Shown here one piece after another: positions 31,120 to 43,364 of a stretch of DNA of 64,000 bases (positions are counted from its first letter, which is position 1; each line of letters starts with the position of its first letter). Location: assembly GCA_950295325.1 (NCBI GenBank), contig OX485807.1, forward strand, positions 27,127,666-27,191,665. The letters are read 5' to 3'. The position numbers were made by a program, and so were the translations under genes. Below the pieces are notes generated by a model. It was not told where the DNA came from. It searched no databases and saw only the letters and a program-made list of their open reading frames with translations. This stretch comes from Polytrichum commune (taxonomy: Eukaryota; Streptophyta; Polytrichopsida; Polytrichales; Polytrichaceae).

Positions 31120-31677
31120 AAAGCACATGAAACCATGGACCATGATGTCGTCCCAAGGCCCTCTAAAATCTGCGATTGGTTGTTCAACTTGTCCCGGGAC
31201 CACTTCGGTTTACACCAAGGAAACCATGTCAGAGAGACCATGGAGTTCGAGGTTCCCAAAAGACATATTTTGAGGCCCATATTAGTCACTGGCGTGGTCC
31301 AACAGGTTGTGCGGTGGGAGAGGCAAAAGAGGTGCTTGGGTAGAGAACGGTAGGGGTCCATGGCAGAGAAATGTTGCTAGAATGGTTTTAATTGAAATTT
31401 GTTTTGGGGAAGAGAAGATGAAGACAAGAGAATGATCACACTTGATTGATTTGATTGATTGATTTTCCACAACTGCCTTTTTTGGGCATGTATTTAAGAA
31501 AAGTGACGTATTCATTTTTTGGGTGCATGGTGTCATTCCTCTTGGTCCACATTCGGTGTACACCTACTGAGGGGCCCAAAGGATTTGACAATTGATTTTT
31601 GAAGAAATCAGACCATGTAAGTTGGACCATGGAAAAAGGCCATCTTACATGGTTTGACTTCATGGTCCTTTGTGTTA
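31120..31677. repeat. Family B nonautonomous DNA element, older copy
   Basis: Shares both ends and the sub-terminal block (GTCGTCCCAAGGCC, CGGGACCACTTC) with the copy at 57829-58718. The terminal inverted repeats are degraded. Frames inside it are short and not conserved between copies. Confidence 0.55.
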
Positions 31678-31719
31678 ATTCCCGTAAACTCAAGCTTTGA
31701 GACTAAGTCACCGAGTCTT

Positions 31720-32049
31720 CATAATGCTTCAATTACCATACACAAAGAGTGGTGTCAGGCTATAAAAAAAAACAACCAGTTTTCTAGCTTATCGTACTAT
31801 CTAGGATGGGTGGGCCAAGTTAGCCTTGCACATGCTGATCCAAAATGTAAGATGGTAGGTCCCATGTGCATACCCTATTTGAGGTCATGAAATTCTCTTA
31901 AAGTTTAAGAGGTTAGAAGAGGAGGCTCCAGAAGTTGTACCCAACTTTTGGAATAGGTTCCGATGCACGACGAGCTAATGAACTTTTAATGTCATATTTT
32001 TCTCAAAGAAGGATCAAAGTCATGGTTTGGCCTCTCTTTGAGGAACTTT
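31720..32049 (+). repeat. Dispersed repeat G, copy 1
   Basis: Shares ACCATACACAAAGAGT, GACGAGCTAATGAACT and AAAGAAGGATCAAA blocks in the same order with 61905-62260. The origin is unknown and neither copy is coding. Confidence 0.6.
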
Positions 32050-32250
32050 ACGGATACCTCTAGTGTTTGGGGAGGATTTTGAGTAGAATTTCCAAGTCCA
32101 ACCGTTACACGTTGTGATCTTTCAGTTTTTTCTTTATGAAATCGGGTAATTTTCTAGAAGTCGTGCACTTCAACCAGCCATTTCTCAAACTTAACTAGTT
32201 CATCTATAACTAGCGGTCCGGTCGGTTCTCCATGTTCATTGTTGACATAC
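32050..32250 (-). repeat. Family A copy, diverged
   Basis: Matches the reverse complement of family A (CATTTCTCAAACTTAACTAG core, CGGTCGGTTCTCC end). No gene. Confidence 0.6.
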
Positions 32251-32500
32251 ATGTGCAATTAGGTTGGCCCATACTAAGATATCGACAATCCACACTATTT
32301 TGAAACTATGTCACCACCACAAGAAAATACATGAATCATTTTTTCTTGTGTTTGAACCGAGGTTGCTCTATGGAAGAATAAACAAAGTTTCTAAGTTTTG
32401 CGATCGATTTTTGATCCAAGGTAATGTACATGGGTAAAGAGGCATTCTATTAACAAAGGCAACCTAATCACACATACAATTGTACACCTTTTACACCTAA
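32245..32500 (+). repeat. Dispersed repeat H, copy 1
   Basis: Blocks such as TGCAATTAGGTT, ACAAAG.TCTAAGTT and CAAAGGCAACCT recur in order at about 37790-38030. Noncoding old repeat. Confidence 0.5.
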
Positions 32501-34714
32501 TACCGTGATTACTAAATAAATAAATAACCAACGTTGGGCAATCTGACATGGATTAAGGTCCATGGGCCCTACCCTACTCAAGAATCCTCTTGGTGCAAGG
32601 CGGGATTTATTGCCTACCTTGTTGTGGGTGGGCTCTTGGCTTCCTACCTACCTACCTAGTTTTTTTTTTCGTCAAGTAGAGAGAAGATTTCACAACATGA
32701 ATCAAACCACCAACCACTCCATTAAAAAATGGCTACTTCTCCAGTATCACCCGGTAACTTAGGGTCGTCTCGGGCCCTACTGTTACCCACTATAATTTTG
32801 ACGGGGGCATTCACGGTTGGGGTACTACTTTTGGGACAAAGGACTTAAGGACTTTGTCGCATTGATCTTGGTTTTTATCATGATTTATTATTATTTGATC
32901 AATAAATTTTACATAAATAAGTAGATAGTTCATAAGCTTTATCAAGAAAGATTTTTATTATTATTTAATAATCACCCTAAACCCTAAACCCTAAACCCTA
33001 GGCCACATCAGTGACATTTTTTTGCTATTTAGGTGTGCATTGGTGGTCAATTATTTCCTGTTATGTATCTTGGTACCTTGGTAAAAGTGTCATGTGTCCA
33101 TTCATATAATTTTTTTTGTCCAATTCTAATACTAGACGTTCCTTTTACGTGTGGCCGTGAGTATATGTATATTTGGACATGTTTGGTGCCACATGTAAAG
33201 TTGGGCAATTGCTATTCAACACATATTTGGTTCTATTGGTACACACTTGAACGATAATTGTGAGGAAAAAAATTGGGATCATTTCAATTAATTCTTGTTG
33301 TCCTTTTCGTTCCTTGATCCTAAGGTCAGGAAGTAAGACAACACTCCTGAATGTCCTTTAAGGAATCAAATGGATATCATAGATGACCCTATTCCTTCTA
33401 AATTAACTTTGTCGTTGTACTCAATATGGAGGATGAAATGTAGGTATGATCCAAAATATGCTCCACAATACAAATCCAATTATACCAAGTATGTGAAGTT
33501 ATCAAAAAAAGTCCTTAAACCGTTAGACACCCAAAAGTAGTACCCCAACCGTGAATGGCCCCTGACATATTCCAATAATTTAGGTGAATGCAACTTTTCT
33601 TGATCCGCATCGTTTTGAACTCGGAGTAACATATGTTCAAAGCTAGGAATATGAAAATCAAAGTTTTCAACACGAACAAGATACATCATGGGTTAAAAGT
33701 TATGACTTCAACATTACACAAGAAACCTCGTTTTGTTCAAAATCTCACCATTTAGTATTCGGCTATTGATATTTTAGTGACCTTCAAAATTTTCGCTCAC
33801 GCTCCAATTATTGAGGACCATGACGGTGTTTTCTACCCATGCTAACTTTCAACCTACGGTAAGAGGTGTAGCTATTATGTAAGTTGCTGCCAAAATTACA
33901 CCCTATTGTTCCAAACATGCTCTGATTTTGTGACATTAAGAAAATTGTTTTGTTTTTTTATTAGTCCATGGCATGCACAAACGTTCTGATTACTGACAAC
34001 TCGGAATCCCTAAAGTCTGTATGCTCTATGATCAGGGCCACTTCACACCTATGTTCCGGGAAAACTGATGGCTAGTTCATTATCAGCCGATGGATTTCCC
34101 CTCATGGCCAGTCCAAATTTCCAACCATCGGATGGCAATCCGACTGTAATTTCAATCCTCCGGCAATTAGCCGATGAACCAAAAAATGTCCTGGAAATGT
34201 AGCCGATTATTCTTGTGAGTTATTGGATTTCAGCCGGAAGCATTCAGAGCGCTATTTGTCTGGGGCATCTGATGATGCACTTGAGGAAGTACCCTAAACC
34301 TTAAACTTTTTGAATTATGCAACCTTTCCATGACCAAATCCAATTGCTTCTATGAAGAATTGGGGGACCCTTGGCCTTCAAGTGGTGAAGGCATTACTAG
34401 GTTCAATTCCTACCAAAGACATTAACTCTTCAATTTTAAAGTTTTGAACATGCCTTTCTTTTCAGTTATTCAAGATTTTGTATTAAGAAATTATTTCTAA
34501 TAACTTTTCATACATTTTTTAAACAATTAGTGCGGATATGAATTCCATTTAATCGGATATTGGCCAATGAAAATATGAAAATATAGGCAATTGGCCAATT
34601 GATTTTACAAAAGACCGGCTCTTGCCGATGTAAATTGGAAAAAATCCGACCCATCCTAGCAACTACCGGCAATTAGCCACTAAGGCTTCGAAAACTTCCC
34701 GAACTCTGCTTCAC
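32500..34714. other. Intergenic DNA, no gene recognised
   Basis: AT-rich sequence without a supportable gene. It includes a short telomere-like run at 32981-33000. An imperfectly palindromic block lies at about 34040-34706 (GTTCCGGGAAAACTG at the left, TTCCCGAACTC at the right) that may be another degenerate transposon. Confidence 0.5.
32981..33000 (+). repeat. Interstitial telomere-like repeat
   Basis: About three CCCTAAA units in a row. CCCTAAA/TTTAGGG is the usual plant telomere repeat, which supports a plant origin. The run is too short to be a chromosome end. Confidence 0.8.
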
Positions 34715-34948
34715 ACCAATGATCCGGGAGAACCGGCAGTTAGTTACAAATGAAGCGGTTGAGTTTGAGAAATAACCGGTTGAAGTTCATCAAGACTGCA
34801 GGAAAATTACCCATCATTCTAGAGAAATTTATAGAATATACCCCAATTTAATAAAGGGAAACCGGAGGATGTCAACATGTAATTGGTTGGACTAGCAAAC
34901 ACTGATATGTCAACCGATTATGTCCAAAAATCTCCCCGATCACTGCTT
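34715..34948 (+). repeat. Family A MITE-like repeat, single unit
   Basis: About 230 bp with ATCCGGGAGAACCGG at the left and AAATCTCCCCGATCACTG at the right, plus the shared GTTGAGTTTGAGAAATAACC core. It directly adjoins a family C element on its right. Confidence 0.7.
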
Positions 34949-35441
34949 CACACACAAGCCAAGAGCCGTGACCATGAAATTATGAGAGCCCAAAAGAAAG
35001 TGTCCAAAGGCCATCGTCCCAACACACCTCCAACATCATGAAGTGTGATCACGGACCCTCAAGTGTAGTGTGAAGTCATATGTGACCGGGCCCTCAACCA
35101 AATGCTATTTCAATGAATTTCTATTCATACGGATTCTCACACATGGTGAAGTAGAGTAAATCAATGATTGTGAGTGTTCGGAGTGCCATGATCTCCCAGT
35201 TTTGTGTTAGGCCTACCTCCAACAGGTGGTTTTTGAAGATAGTCCAAGTGACCATGAACCATGATCCATTTGATGCCATGTAGGAGTCCATGTAGACTCT
35301 ACATCCACCCTGCATTCACATACTCCGTTGGTCCCTCAAGCATAGTGTGAAGCGAACTTGGACCGGCTCCGCCTTTTCCACCAATGAGAGTGCTTGAAGT
35401 GCAATGGTCACGGGCTCTCAGTCTCGTGTGTGAAGTGGCCC
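34940..35441. mobile_element. Family C Harbinger-like MITE adjoining family A
   Basis: About 500 bp with CTTCACACACAAGCC at the left and CTCGTGTGTGAAGTGGCCC at the right. The left end is merged with the end of the neighbouring family A repeat. Confidence 0.75.
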
Positions 35442-35454
35442 TCAGTGTCCTTGG

Positions 35455-35982
35455 AGATTGATTTGTGGGCATAATTCAATCGGTCAAAATCCCAGTGTTT
35501 TCAAGTCCCATTGGTTTACATGTTGTGTGATCTTTCAGTTTTTCCTTCACTAATTTGAGGTATATTCCATAGATTCCTCTAAAATGTTCTATAATTTTCC
35601 TGCAGTCTTGAACATTAGCTGGCTATTTCTCAAACTCAATTGGTTCAAACTCAATTGGTTCATATGTAACTAGCGATCAATTCTCCCCGTTCATTATTGT
35701 CCATGACTCAATTTTTTTTTTCTCTCTCCCGACAAATGCCAGAATGTCGAGGAGTTTCATGCCAATGAACGGAGAGAACTAACAAATGAATTGGTGGAGT
35801 TTGAGAAATAACCGGCTGGAAGTTTAAGACTTTGGGAGAATATGCCTATCATTTTGGAGGAATCTATGGAATATACCTCAAATTAATGAAAAAAAACTCA
35901 AAGATCGCAACATGCAACCGGTGGGACTTGGAAACACTAGGATTTTGACCGATCATGTCCAAAATTCTCCCCGGACAATGTT
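35455..35982. repeat. Two family A copies in inverted orientation
   Basis: About 35455-35700 is a minus-strand copy (core seen as TATTTCTCAAACTCAATTGG) and about 35755-35982 a plus-strand copy ending TCTCCCCGGACAATG. The pair forms a long imperfect palindrome. Confidence 0.65.
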
Positions 35983-36239
35983 TTTTTTTTGCAAGGGTGG
36001 TGTCCTACGTGGAGGTGCTTATATTCATATTTATATTTAGATGGTTGGCATACCAAAGACCATCAAAATAAGCACTGAGAACAATTTATATTGTTGAAAC
36101 CGAGGGGTTTTTGCAATTTTGTTATTTGTAACTTGCAAGTTCAAGAGGATTCCAATGTATTGAAGAACACGTCATTTGGATATCACATGCAAAAGTGATG
36201 AGTGTTCAAAGTTTTATTTTGTAATTGACCTAAGTAGAA

Positions 36240-36480
36240 GAAAGGGAATTGTCGCATAAGAGCAACATTCTCATTCATCCAACATACAAGCCTTGAAATA
36301 GTATGCAGCATGAGGGTTACTTTTTAAGTTGAATTGGCATCTAAATGAATTTTGAAGACTTTGCATTAGTCCAGTCCAAATCATTTGAGATGAGATGGTC
36401 ATAAACCTACAAGGTCGATTTTTACGTGGGATGGGTGTTAGGTACTCTTGTATGTGGTCATTCCTTCTCTCCACCTAAAA
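36240..36480. repeat. Family E MITE-like repeat
   Basis: Contains TCATTCATCCAACATACAAG at one end and GTGGGATGGGTG...GGTACTCTTGTATG at the other. The same layout occurs at 38880-39120, with partial copies at 53430-53540, 54880-55100 and 55290-55510. Noncoding. Confidence 0.55.
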
Positions 36481-37789
36481 CCAACACCCAAATCAAGTGT
36501 TCGTGTGACGTACATTGTTAAATCAAGATGCATCCATTATGCAAGCTATTTAAGAGTTGGGTTTAGGTCAATGATGATTTTGGGTATATATACCTCATGT
36601 AGGTGTGTGTGTGTGTTTTGAAGTACAACCCTTAAAGGTCATACTAAAATTGATGTAGTCTACCCCATAGTTTGTACAAGCGACACACAAGAATAAACAA
36701 TCAAATTCTAGTTGGCAAATGAGAATAAAACTATATTTAGGATATCATTCTACAAGGAGGAAGTGAGAGTAGGGTCATTTGTGTTATGTAACATGTGCAC
36801 TCTACATGCAAGTACATGCCACACTGTAGTTTCATACACTTGCATTTGGACTTGGTGTATTATGTAATCATGAATTTCCCAATCCTTGAGTTTCAATATA
36901 TGTTTGCTTCAAGTGGAGGAATGCAATTGCAAAATGGATCAATCCTAGATGAGTTCACTTGTGACATAATTAAAACGAAGTAGCAATGACTCACCTTAAA
37001 CATCTCGAGGTATGACCTTTGAGGAATAACCCTTAAACAACCAGAGGTAGTGTTTACACAAAACATGTGATGTTTGGTACGAACCCACAACTAGTTTCAA
37101 AACAATATCTTATCGGGTCTATGGCATTGATTCCATATTTCGCACAACCTATTAAAAAGAGGTTGTGAAAATAGAGTCACGTGTGACAAAGGTGATTAAA
37201 TGTACGTAGTTTGTACTTGAGTCAAGGTCATTTATATGAACTCAAATCTCCCTATAATTCATTTTACATGTATGAATGCTTTGATTAAGACAGTGCATGT
37301 GATAAATGAGATGATTCCATATAGGGTCGTTTTTAACACTTATAGCCTAATACATGCTGATAAGTAATATTGAACCTGTTCATATGGGGTCCGTATGACA
37401 TCTTGAGGCCTGGATTGACCCGCTCCGACTTACAAGGGTTAACCATTGAAAAGGTGCCTTGATCGCATGGAACCTTTGATGCTTCGAAAAATCATAAGAG
37501 CAACTCCATTGGTCATTGGAAAATGATGAACTTTTTCAAAGTTTTTTGGACCATTGTTGCATGCTCATAATTGTCCCCAAAAAGCCTATAAATCCAAAAT
37601 TTGACAAGAGCGTCTTACAAAGAATGATGGACATCCTCTAACTGTAGCTAGGTCAAGGTAGACTTTAGCCACTACATATCCTATTTTAATTGATGCAACA
37701 TGTGAATGAGAGCAACCTTCATGACTCGTCTTGTAAACAACAAGTGTCCCATGTCACCTTCTCTAGTGCCACCTACACTTATGCAAGAC
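36481..37789. other. Intergenic DNA, no gene recognised
   Basis: Short open frames only, none with a recognisable motif or compositional support. A GT microsatellite lies near 36604-36615. Confidence 0.5.
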
Positions 37790-38030
37790 TTATCTATGCA
37801 ATTAGGTTTCCCCACACTAATTTCATCAACAGTCCACATTATTTGGAATATTTAATACCACGGTAAGAAGCACACCTTAATCCTTTTGCAACCATAGTTG
37901 CTATACACATCAATAAAACAAAGCTCTAAGTTGTTGTGATTTGACTTCAACCCTAGGTAATGTGCATAGGTAAAGAGACAACCTATTTGCAAAGGCAACC
38001 TTAATTGCACACATCATCGCAAGGATTACA
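37790..38030 (+). repeat. Dispersed repeat H, copy 2
   Basis: Diverged direct repeat of 32245-32500; no coding frame. Confidence 0.5.
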
Positions 38031-38114
38031 AGAGCATTTACGTGGGCCACCAGGTGTGTACTATGGGCCACACTAAACTAGATGTATAAAGTAGTGTGGG
38101 CCACACTAAACCTA

Positions 38115-38312
38115 AACCAATGAACCGGGAGATCCGACTACGGTACTAGTTACAAATGAACCGATTTACGTTCACCGATCATTTTATAGGAATCTATGCA
38201 AGATACCACAAATTACTACGGAACAACCGAAAGTTCACAACATGTAATTGGTTGTAGTTGGAAACACTAGGATTTTGACCGATCACGTCCAAAAATCTCC
38301 CGGACACTTGCA
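38115..38312 (+). repeat. Family A copy, shortened
   Basis: Begins AACCGGGAGATCC and ends TCTCCCGGACACTTG. The interior is partly deleted, but ATTTTGACCGATCACGTCC is shared with the other copies. Confidence 0.6.
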
Positions 38313-38614
38313 CTAAACTAGATGTATAGAGTAGTACGATGCCCACTACCTCCAATTATTAGCCACCGTCATTTCGGTTGCAAGTTGGGGACACTATTGG
38401 AGTCATGGATTCCACTCCCTCTCTAGTACAAGCCCAACAACATGTGCATGTTCCATTGCCAACATGGTGGCTATGTCACGTCGTCACTCAAAATAAAACG
38501 TAAACCATATACATGAACAAGAACAAGTGCGATTGTTGATGCAACACTAGCACAATCGTGTTTGATTGTTCATGCGAAACATGCAAATTCCATGAATATG
38601 CTTTTGTGAGCATA

Positions 38615-38830
38615 ACATTTTCCAGCTCCTTGGTTGCGTTCAGTTGGACCAGGTATCGGGATAGCATGATTGTCCTTTACTTTCGAGATTCCATGTTTAT
38701 AGGAAGCATTCAAGTTGTGTATTGTAGGGGGGTTTTTGACATGCTGCTATAATTTATCATATTTTTTGAATTGTAGCCTCTTTCTTTGGAAAAAGATCAT
38801 CATCTAGTTGCTTAATTATGTTATGGGAAC
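38615..38830 (+). repeat. Dispersed repeat I, copy 1
   Basis: CAGCTCCTTGGTT, ATTGTCCT and ATCATCATCTAG blocks recur in order at 57608-57815. Old noncoding repeat. Confidence 0.5.
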
Positions 38831-38879
38831 TGCAAAGGTGTGTGGGCCCATTATTGTGAGTATTGTCAACTCCACGTTC

Positions 38880-39120
38880 GTAAAGGGGGAAATGATTGTA
38901 CACGAGCGTACCTCTCATTTGTCCAACATGAAAACCCTTCAATAGTATGCAGAATGAAGGGCACTTTTATTTTAGTTGATTTGACGTTGGAAATTGGTTT
39001 TTAAGATCCCAAATTAGTCTAGTCATTTGCGATGAATCGGCCATAACCCTATAGGGAGTCAAGTTGGACTTATGTGGGATGGGTAAGAGGTATGTTTGTA
39101 TGCGACGATTTCCTCTCTCT
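38880..39120. repeat. Family E MITE-like repeat
   Basis: Starts near CGAGCGTACCTCTCATTTGT and ends near GGGATGGGTAAGAGGTATG, a loose inverted pair. It is followed by a 17-base C run at about 39121-39137. Confidence 0.55.
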
Positions 39121-39137
39121 CCCCCCCCCCCCCCCCC

Positions 39138-40159
39138 ATATATGGCCTTTAGATTGGCGTTGGATTTGTTTCATTCACCAAACAAGGATTGCATTTTTTA
39201 GAATATGAGTTGGTATGCAAAAAGTCATGGGAGATCAAAGTGAAGATTCTTTTTCCCTTTAATCAATTGCATGGGCCTTCCCAAATGCATATACTACCAA
39301 TCTTAGTACGGGGTCTATGTCTTCAACACATAATTGAATCTCATTGCAACACATGTCTTTTGGTGGCCGTTCTCAATTACAGCCATGCCATAAACCACTC
39401 AAATAAATGTATCTGATACCACAAAAGGCCCTCCACATACCTTATGTCATGCCTAGTGTTGCATTGTTTAATTCTAGAGGCCGGAGGCGGCACTGTAAAA
39501 TACATTTTAAAATATTTCAAAACAATTCATTTTATTTTTATTGAAAATCATTGAAGACGTCGATCCGTGAGGTCCTTTATGGCAAATCATTGTTGAAAAT
39601 ATTTCCTCTTCCATGATGAGTTCTTCGAGCTCTACTCCGCCCAAGTATTAATCCAAGATTCGTGTGGCAAGGCTCAAGACTCAAGACTCAAGCACCGCAG
39701 TTGAGTTTAATTATACTAATGCTATATGGTAATATGGAACAATTGGAGAAGTTGCGCGTGTCTCTATTCAACCTTCTGGCCTAGACTGACTGTAGTAGTG
39801 AATTTATATTTTTGATAAACATTAAAAAATGCCTCAAAATTTGCCGAGTATTTTTAAATGCATTCGGAAATGCATATTTTCTAATAAATTGAAAATAAAT
39901 GCACCCATAGTTATACCAATGAAGTTTATCCATAAAAAGGGCACAAAATGTAAGAAAGGACAAATAAGAGGACCTAGTACAACAACCGCCTTGCCAACAC
40001 AAAAGACTTTCGGTTGCCAACCAAAATGGGTTGTCTTATGCCTCCCAAGTGTTGAAGCACCATGATATGGTGGTTAAAGGGGAGTCATAAACAAACAAAT
40101 TTGTGTATGCCCGTCCAATTTAAAGGTCAAGTTAGTCAACACATCCAACCCCCCCCCCC

Positions 40160-40195
<36 letters not shown>

Positions 40196-41104
40196 GGATG
40201 GGTACATGCCTACTTTGTGTACCATCCCATGCATATGACGCACTTTAGTGCCATCCACGTGTACCCTCACATCAATGCTTATTCAAGTGTAATTTTGAAA
40301 AGAAAAAAGAAAATGAAACATGAATGGCTTTCTCCACATGGAAGTGTTGTGCTTTAGAATGGACGATGTCACTTGTTTAAATTGAGACTAATCAACCAAC
40401 CATCGTTTCACGATATCTAGAGAGTACACTAAATAGTCATACTATTGTCGGCGATAGTAATTTTCTAGAGCCCACATTAATTCCCATGACGAGATTAACG
40501 TGGGCCACATCAACTCTCACCCACGTTAAATTTCTTGTAGAAAATTCGGAGGGGTCGTGATAACTGTTTTTCTAGAAAATGAATGTGTGGGGTTGTTTGT
40601 TTTTGTACTACTTTGGATGTAAGATGACTATTTTGTTTTATAAAAGATGTCGGTTGAATGTCTTCATGAAGATTTAGGGGAAGACCTAGGGTCTTGGACC
40701 CACGGAAAATCCACCTTGACTAGAAAGTTAGTGTGGTCCACGTGTGATAATTTTTTTCCATGTCAGGTGACATGAGGTCGCTAGTTATTTTGTATTAGGT
40801 GAGTTGTTTTTATACTAATTTAGATTATTACCTATTTTACAAACTAAGTATGTTAATGACATGACCGATTATCGAACCATGCCATGAGTGGAAAGCATCC
40901 CAGTTGTTAACCATGCCACTTTATGGAGCCATGTCACCCCGTTTGTGACATGCCTCTCATTGATAGAGCCTAAGCCCACCCGATAAGCATTATCCACGAA
41001 ACAAAGACTAAATTGCTTCAATGGACCCTAAATCCTCAACCAATGAGGGTTCATGTGGTGAGGTCCAGGGGCCCTCACGTTCTAATTGTCTCATATACTT
41101 GTTG
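39138..41104. other. Intergenic DNA with a C/A homopolymer block, no gene recognised
   Basis: No convincing gene. At about 40149-40192 a run of eleven or so C is followed by more than thirty A. It could be the tail of a retroposed sequence or a simple-repeat expansion; I cannot find a body for a LINE or SINE in front of it. Confidence 0.45.
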
Positions 41105-42515
41105 TTCTAGTGGCACAAATTACGTCTCCTCCACTCTAAATCCCTCGAGGTGTTTTATTTAGTTGGTCGACTTTTGGAGGACAATGTGGCTGTCCCCGTA
41201 GTTTTTGTAGCTCATGCATTGGTAAACTCTCCCTCTCGAGTCACAAAGATAGACATGGGAACTTTGAAATTCCAACTTGATGAAGAGGCTATCATTGCCT
41301 TCAAAGAACACAAAGATGATTCATCCGTCTCAACTTCTATGTTGGAGGCCCATTTTGAAGCCGCATACATGTCTCAAGTTGTGGCTAGACCCTAGGGAGA
41401 GCAAAAACGCCTCACCCATGGAGTTATGCAATTGGCCAACTATAATGGCATTTTTAGGGTTGCCCGTACTTAGGAGAATCATATGACTGCTAAACCATTT
41501 TAGATTCTACTTGATAGTGGGGCCCAACCAGTGATGATTGGCAAAAACTTTGCTTAGAAGTTAGGCATATGAACCGTTGACTTGGAGCCTTGTCCATTGT
41601 CCATTCTTACTTTGGTTGGCGGCAAGGAATTTGTCACGGGCCAAACTAAGGTTGCTTTGCATTTGGTTTTCCTCATAGGCAATGATCCACCGATGCTCAA
41701 TTTTCATTGAAGTGCATAGTTACAGGGGCCACCAACTATAACATCTTGATTGGCCAACATGTCTTATATCCCCCTCATTTGACTTGGACAATTGGACCGA
41801 GGAGGCTTGGATAGGCCCAGGATCGTCCACATGCGATGGCAAAAATGAATCTTTGCATGTTAAATTTCCCATTTCAACTATGATCATGATGGCAACATCT
41901 ATGTTTGGTCGTTCAATTCCACGGACACGTTGCCATCATTTCAAGTGTTTTTTTGGCAAGTTTTACAATCTTGGGTGTCTTATCGGAAGATGTGCGGAAT
42001 TTGCCACCTCCCAGAGTTCTTTGGCACTATCCCAAGGATCCTATTCCACCATGGGGCAGATAGATAGATAGATAGAAACTCCGGTCCCTTTTTAGCAAGG
42101 GGCCGACGTGAATAACGTGTCCGTTCGTAATGTCAATGACCCGATGCCCATCACCATGGGGCACACTTGACCTGCTTACGAATACATGTGAGTCATTAGT
42201 TAAGGACTTAACGCTGAAGGTGGTACCGTGCATTGAACCTTCTCCGTTGCTCTCACAAGTTGTGAGGTGGCAACCCTATGTAGTGGGCATTACTTTGATG
42301 GAGTTTTTTGGAGGTATCTCCACTAGGCCAACCGCCATGCTAGAGGCAATCCTTCGAAGTTTACGTTCCATTTATATTGGCTCTATTGTTGTTTCTCCCA
42401 AGGCCCACTCGGCATCACATCCAACAGTGGCTAGCCCAATATCCTAAGCAATTAATGTCCTCAGTTGTTTCTACATGCTTTATCTTGCTCCTCAAGATAT
42501 ACATGAATGCACAAA
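41105..42515 (+). pseudogene. Ancient relic of the protease-DNMT region of the methyltransferase retroelement
   Basis: It aligns in order with the open frame at 47900-50338. It has the LVGRLLE segment (41156-41180, compare LVGRILE), a clear protease active-site remnant (LLDSGAQPVMIGK-like codons near 41510-41545) and NWTEEAWI near 41785. Methyltransferase motif I (GITLMEFFGGI, near 42286-42320) is followed by remnants up to about 42515. Many stops and frameshifts interrupt it, and a GATA microsatellite lies at 42058-42076. The catalytic PCQ region, RT and IN are missing. It is far more diverged than the 45-53 kb element. Confidence 0.8.
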
Positions 42516-43364
42516 AAGGGTATTAATTTGAACATTCTTGGACTACGTATACATAGGCTACACAAATTATAATGCATTATAATGTACATGTATGGAGGAC
42601 CTTTAAAAATAAATATAACATTTGTTGTATGGTTGGGTCATTAGACTTAATGGGACAGTTGTTTAGTTTTAGATGAAATGAGCATGAACAATTTCTCGAT
42701 TCCTTATCTCATCCATGTATGTATGGAAGAGGCAATATTAGGGTTTTGGAAGGAGTGCTTTTTGGAAGAATTGGTTTGTTGGGAGAGATTATAGGATGCT
42801 TAGGAAATTTGGTATTCATTGGATGGAGTATAGAGATCCAATTGACTTGATGAAGTGTCCATCAAACATGACGATTGGTTTATGTCAGCATCAATTAGGA
42901 ACCGACAACAAGTGGACTTGTGATCTTATTCAATTACTTTTCTCAATCTAGGACATGTATTTGATTGGTGTGTGGTTCAGTGAGGATTAAAGAGCGAACA
43001 CCACAAATAGACACATTTAAAAGAGATCGGACTACGAATTTAGAAATTGTTAATTTTTCCAGATTCAATGGTGAACACATTTGGGCAGACCTATGTATAT
43101 CATGAAGAAATCAACAAACACGCACTTCATATTACCACAACTAAATAAGGGGAGGACCAATTTTCAAGCCGATTTTTGCTGATGCTTCAAGTTTTATTGT
43201 GTAAATCTTATTGGTAGTAGTTGATGAACATGAACAACAAATTGAATGACATCCATTTACCTTAAATCGTTTTTCCTCATGGCCCTTGGTCAAGCATATA
43301 AAACGACCCTAAGTGATTGGTGTGGATGACATTAAGACCATAATCTACACAAGACAAATCACCC
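42516..43364. other. Intergenic DNA, no gene recognised
   Basis: AT-rich sequence without gene or repeat matches that I can see within the window. Confidence 0.5.

Noticed and set aside
31050-31563. Short frames of about 93-103 residues on both strands as host genes
   Set aside because: They lie within the family B repeat, are not conserved in its other copy at 57829-58718 and have no recognisable domain.
40149-40192. Poly(A) as the tail of a LINE or processed pseudogene
   Set aside because: No RT, endonuclease, SINE promoter or gene-like body could be found upstream, and the adjoining C run suggests a simple repeat.
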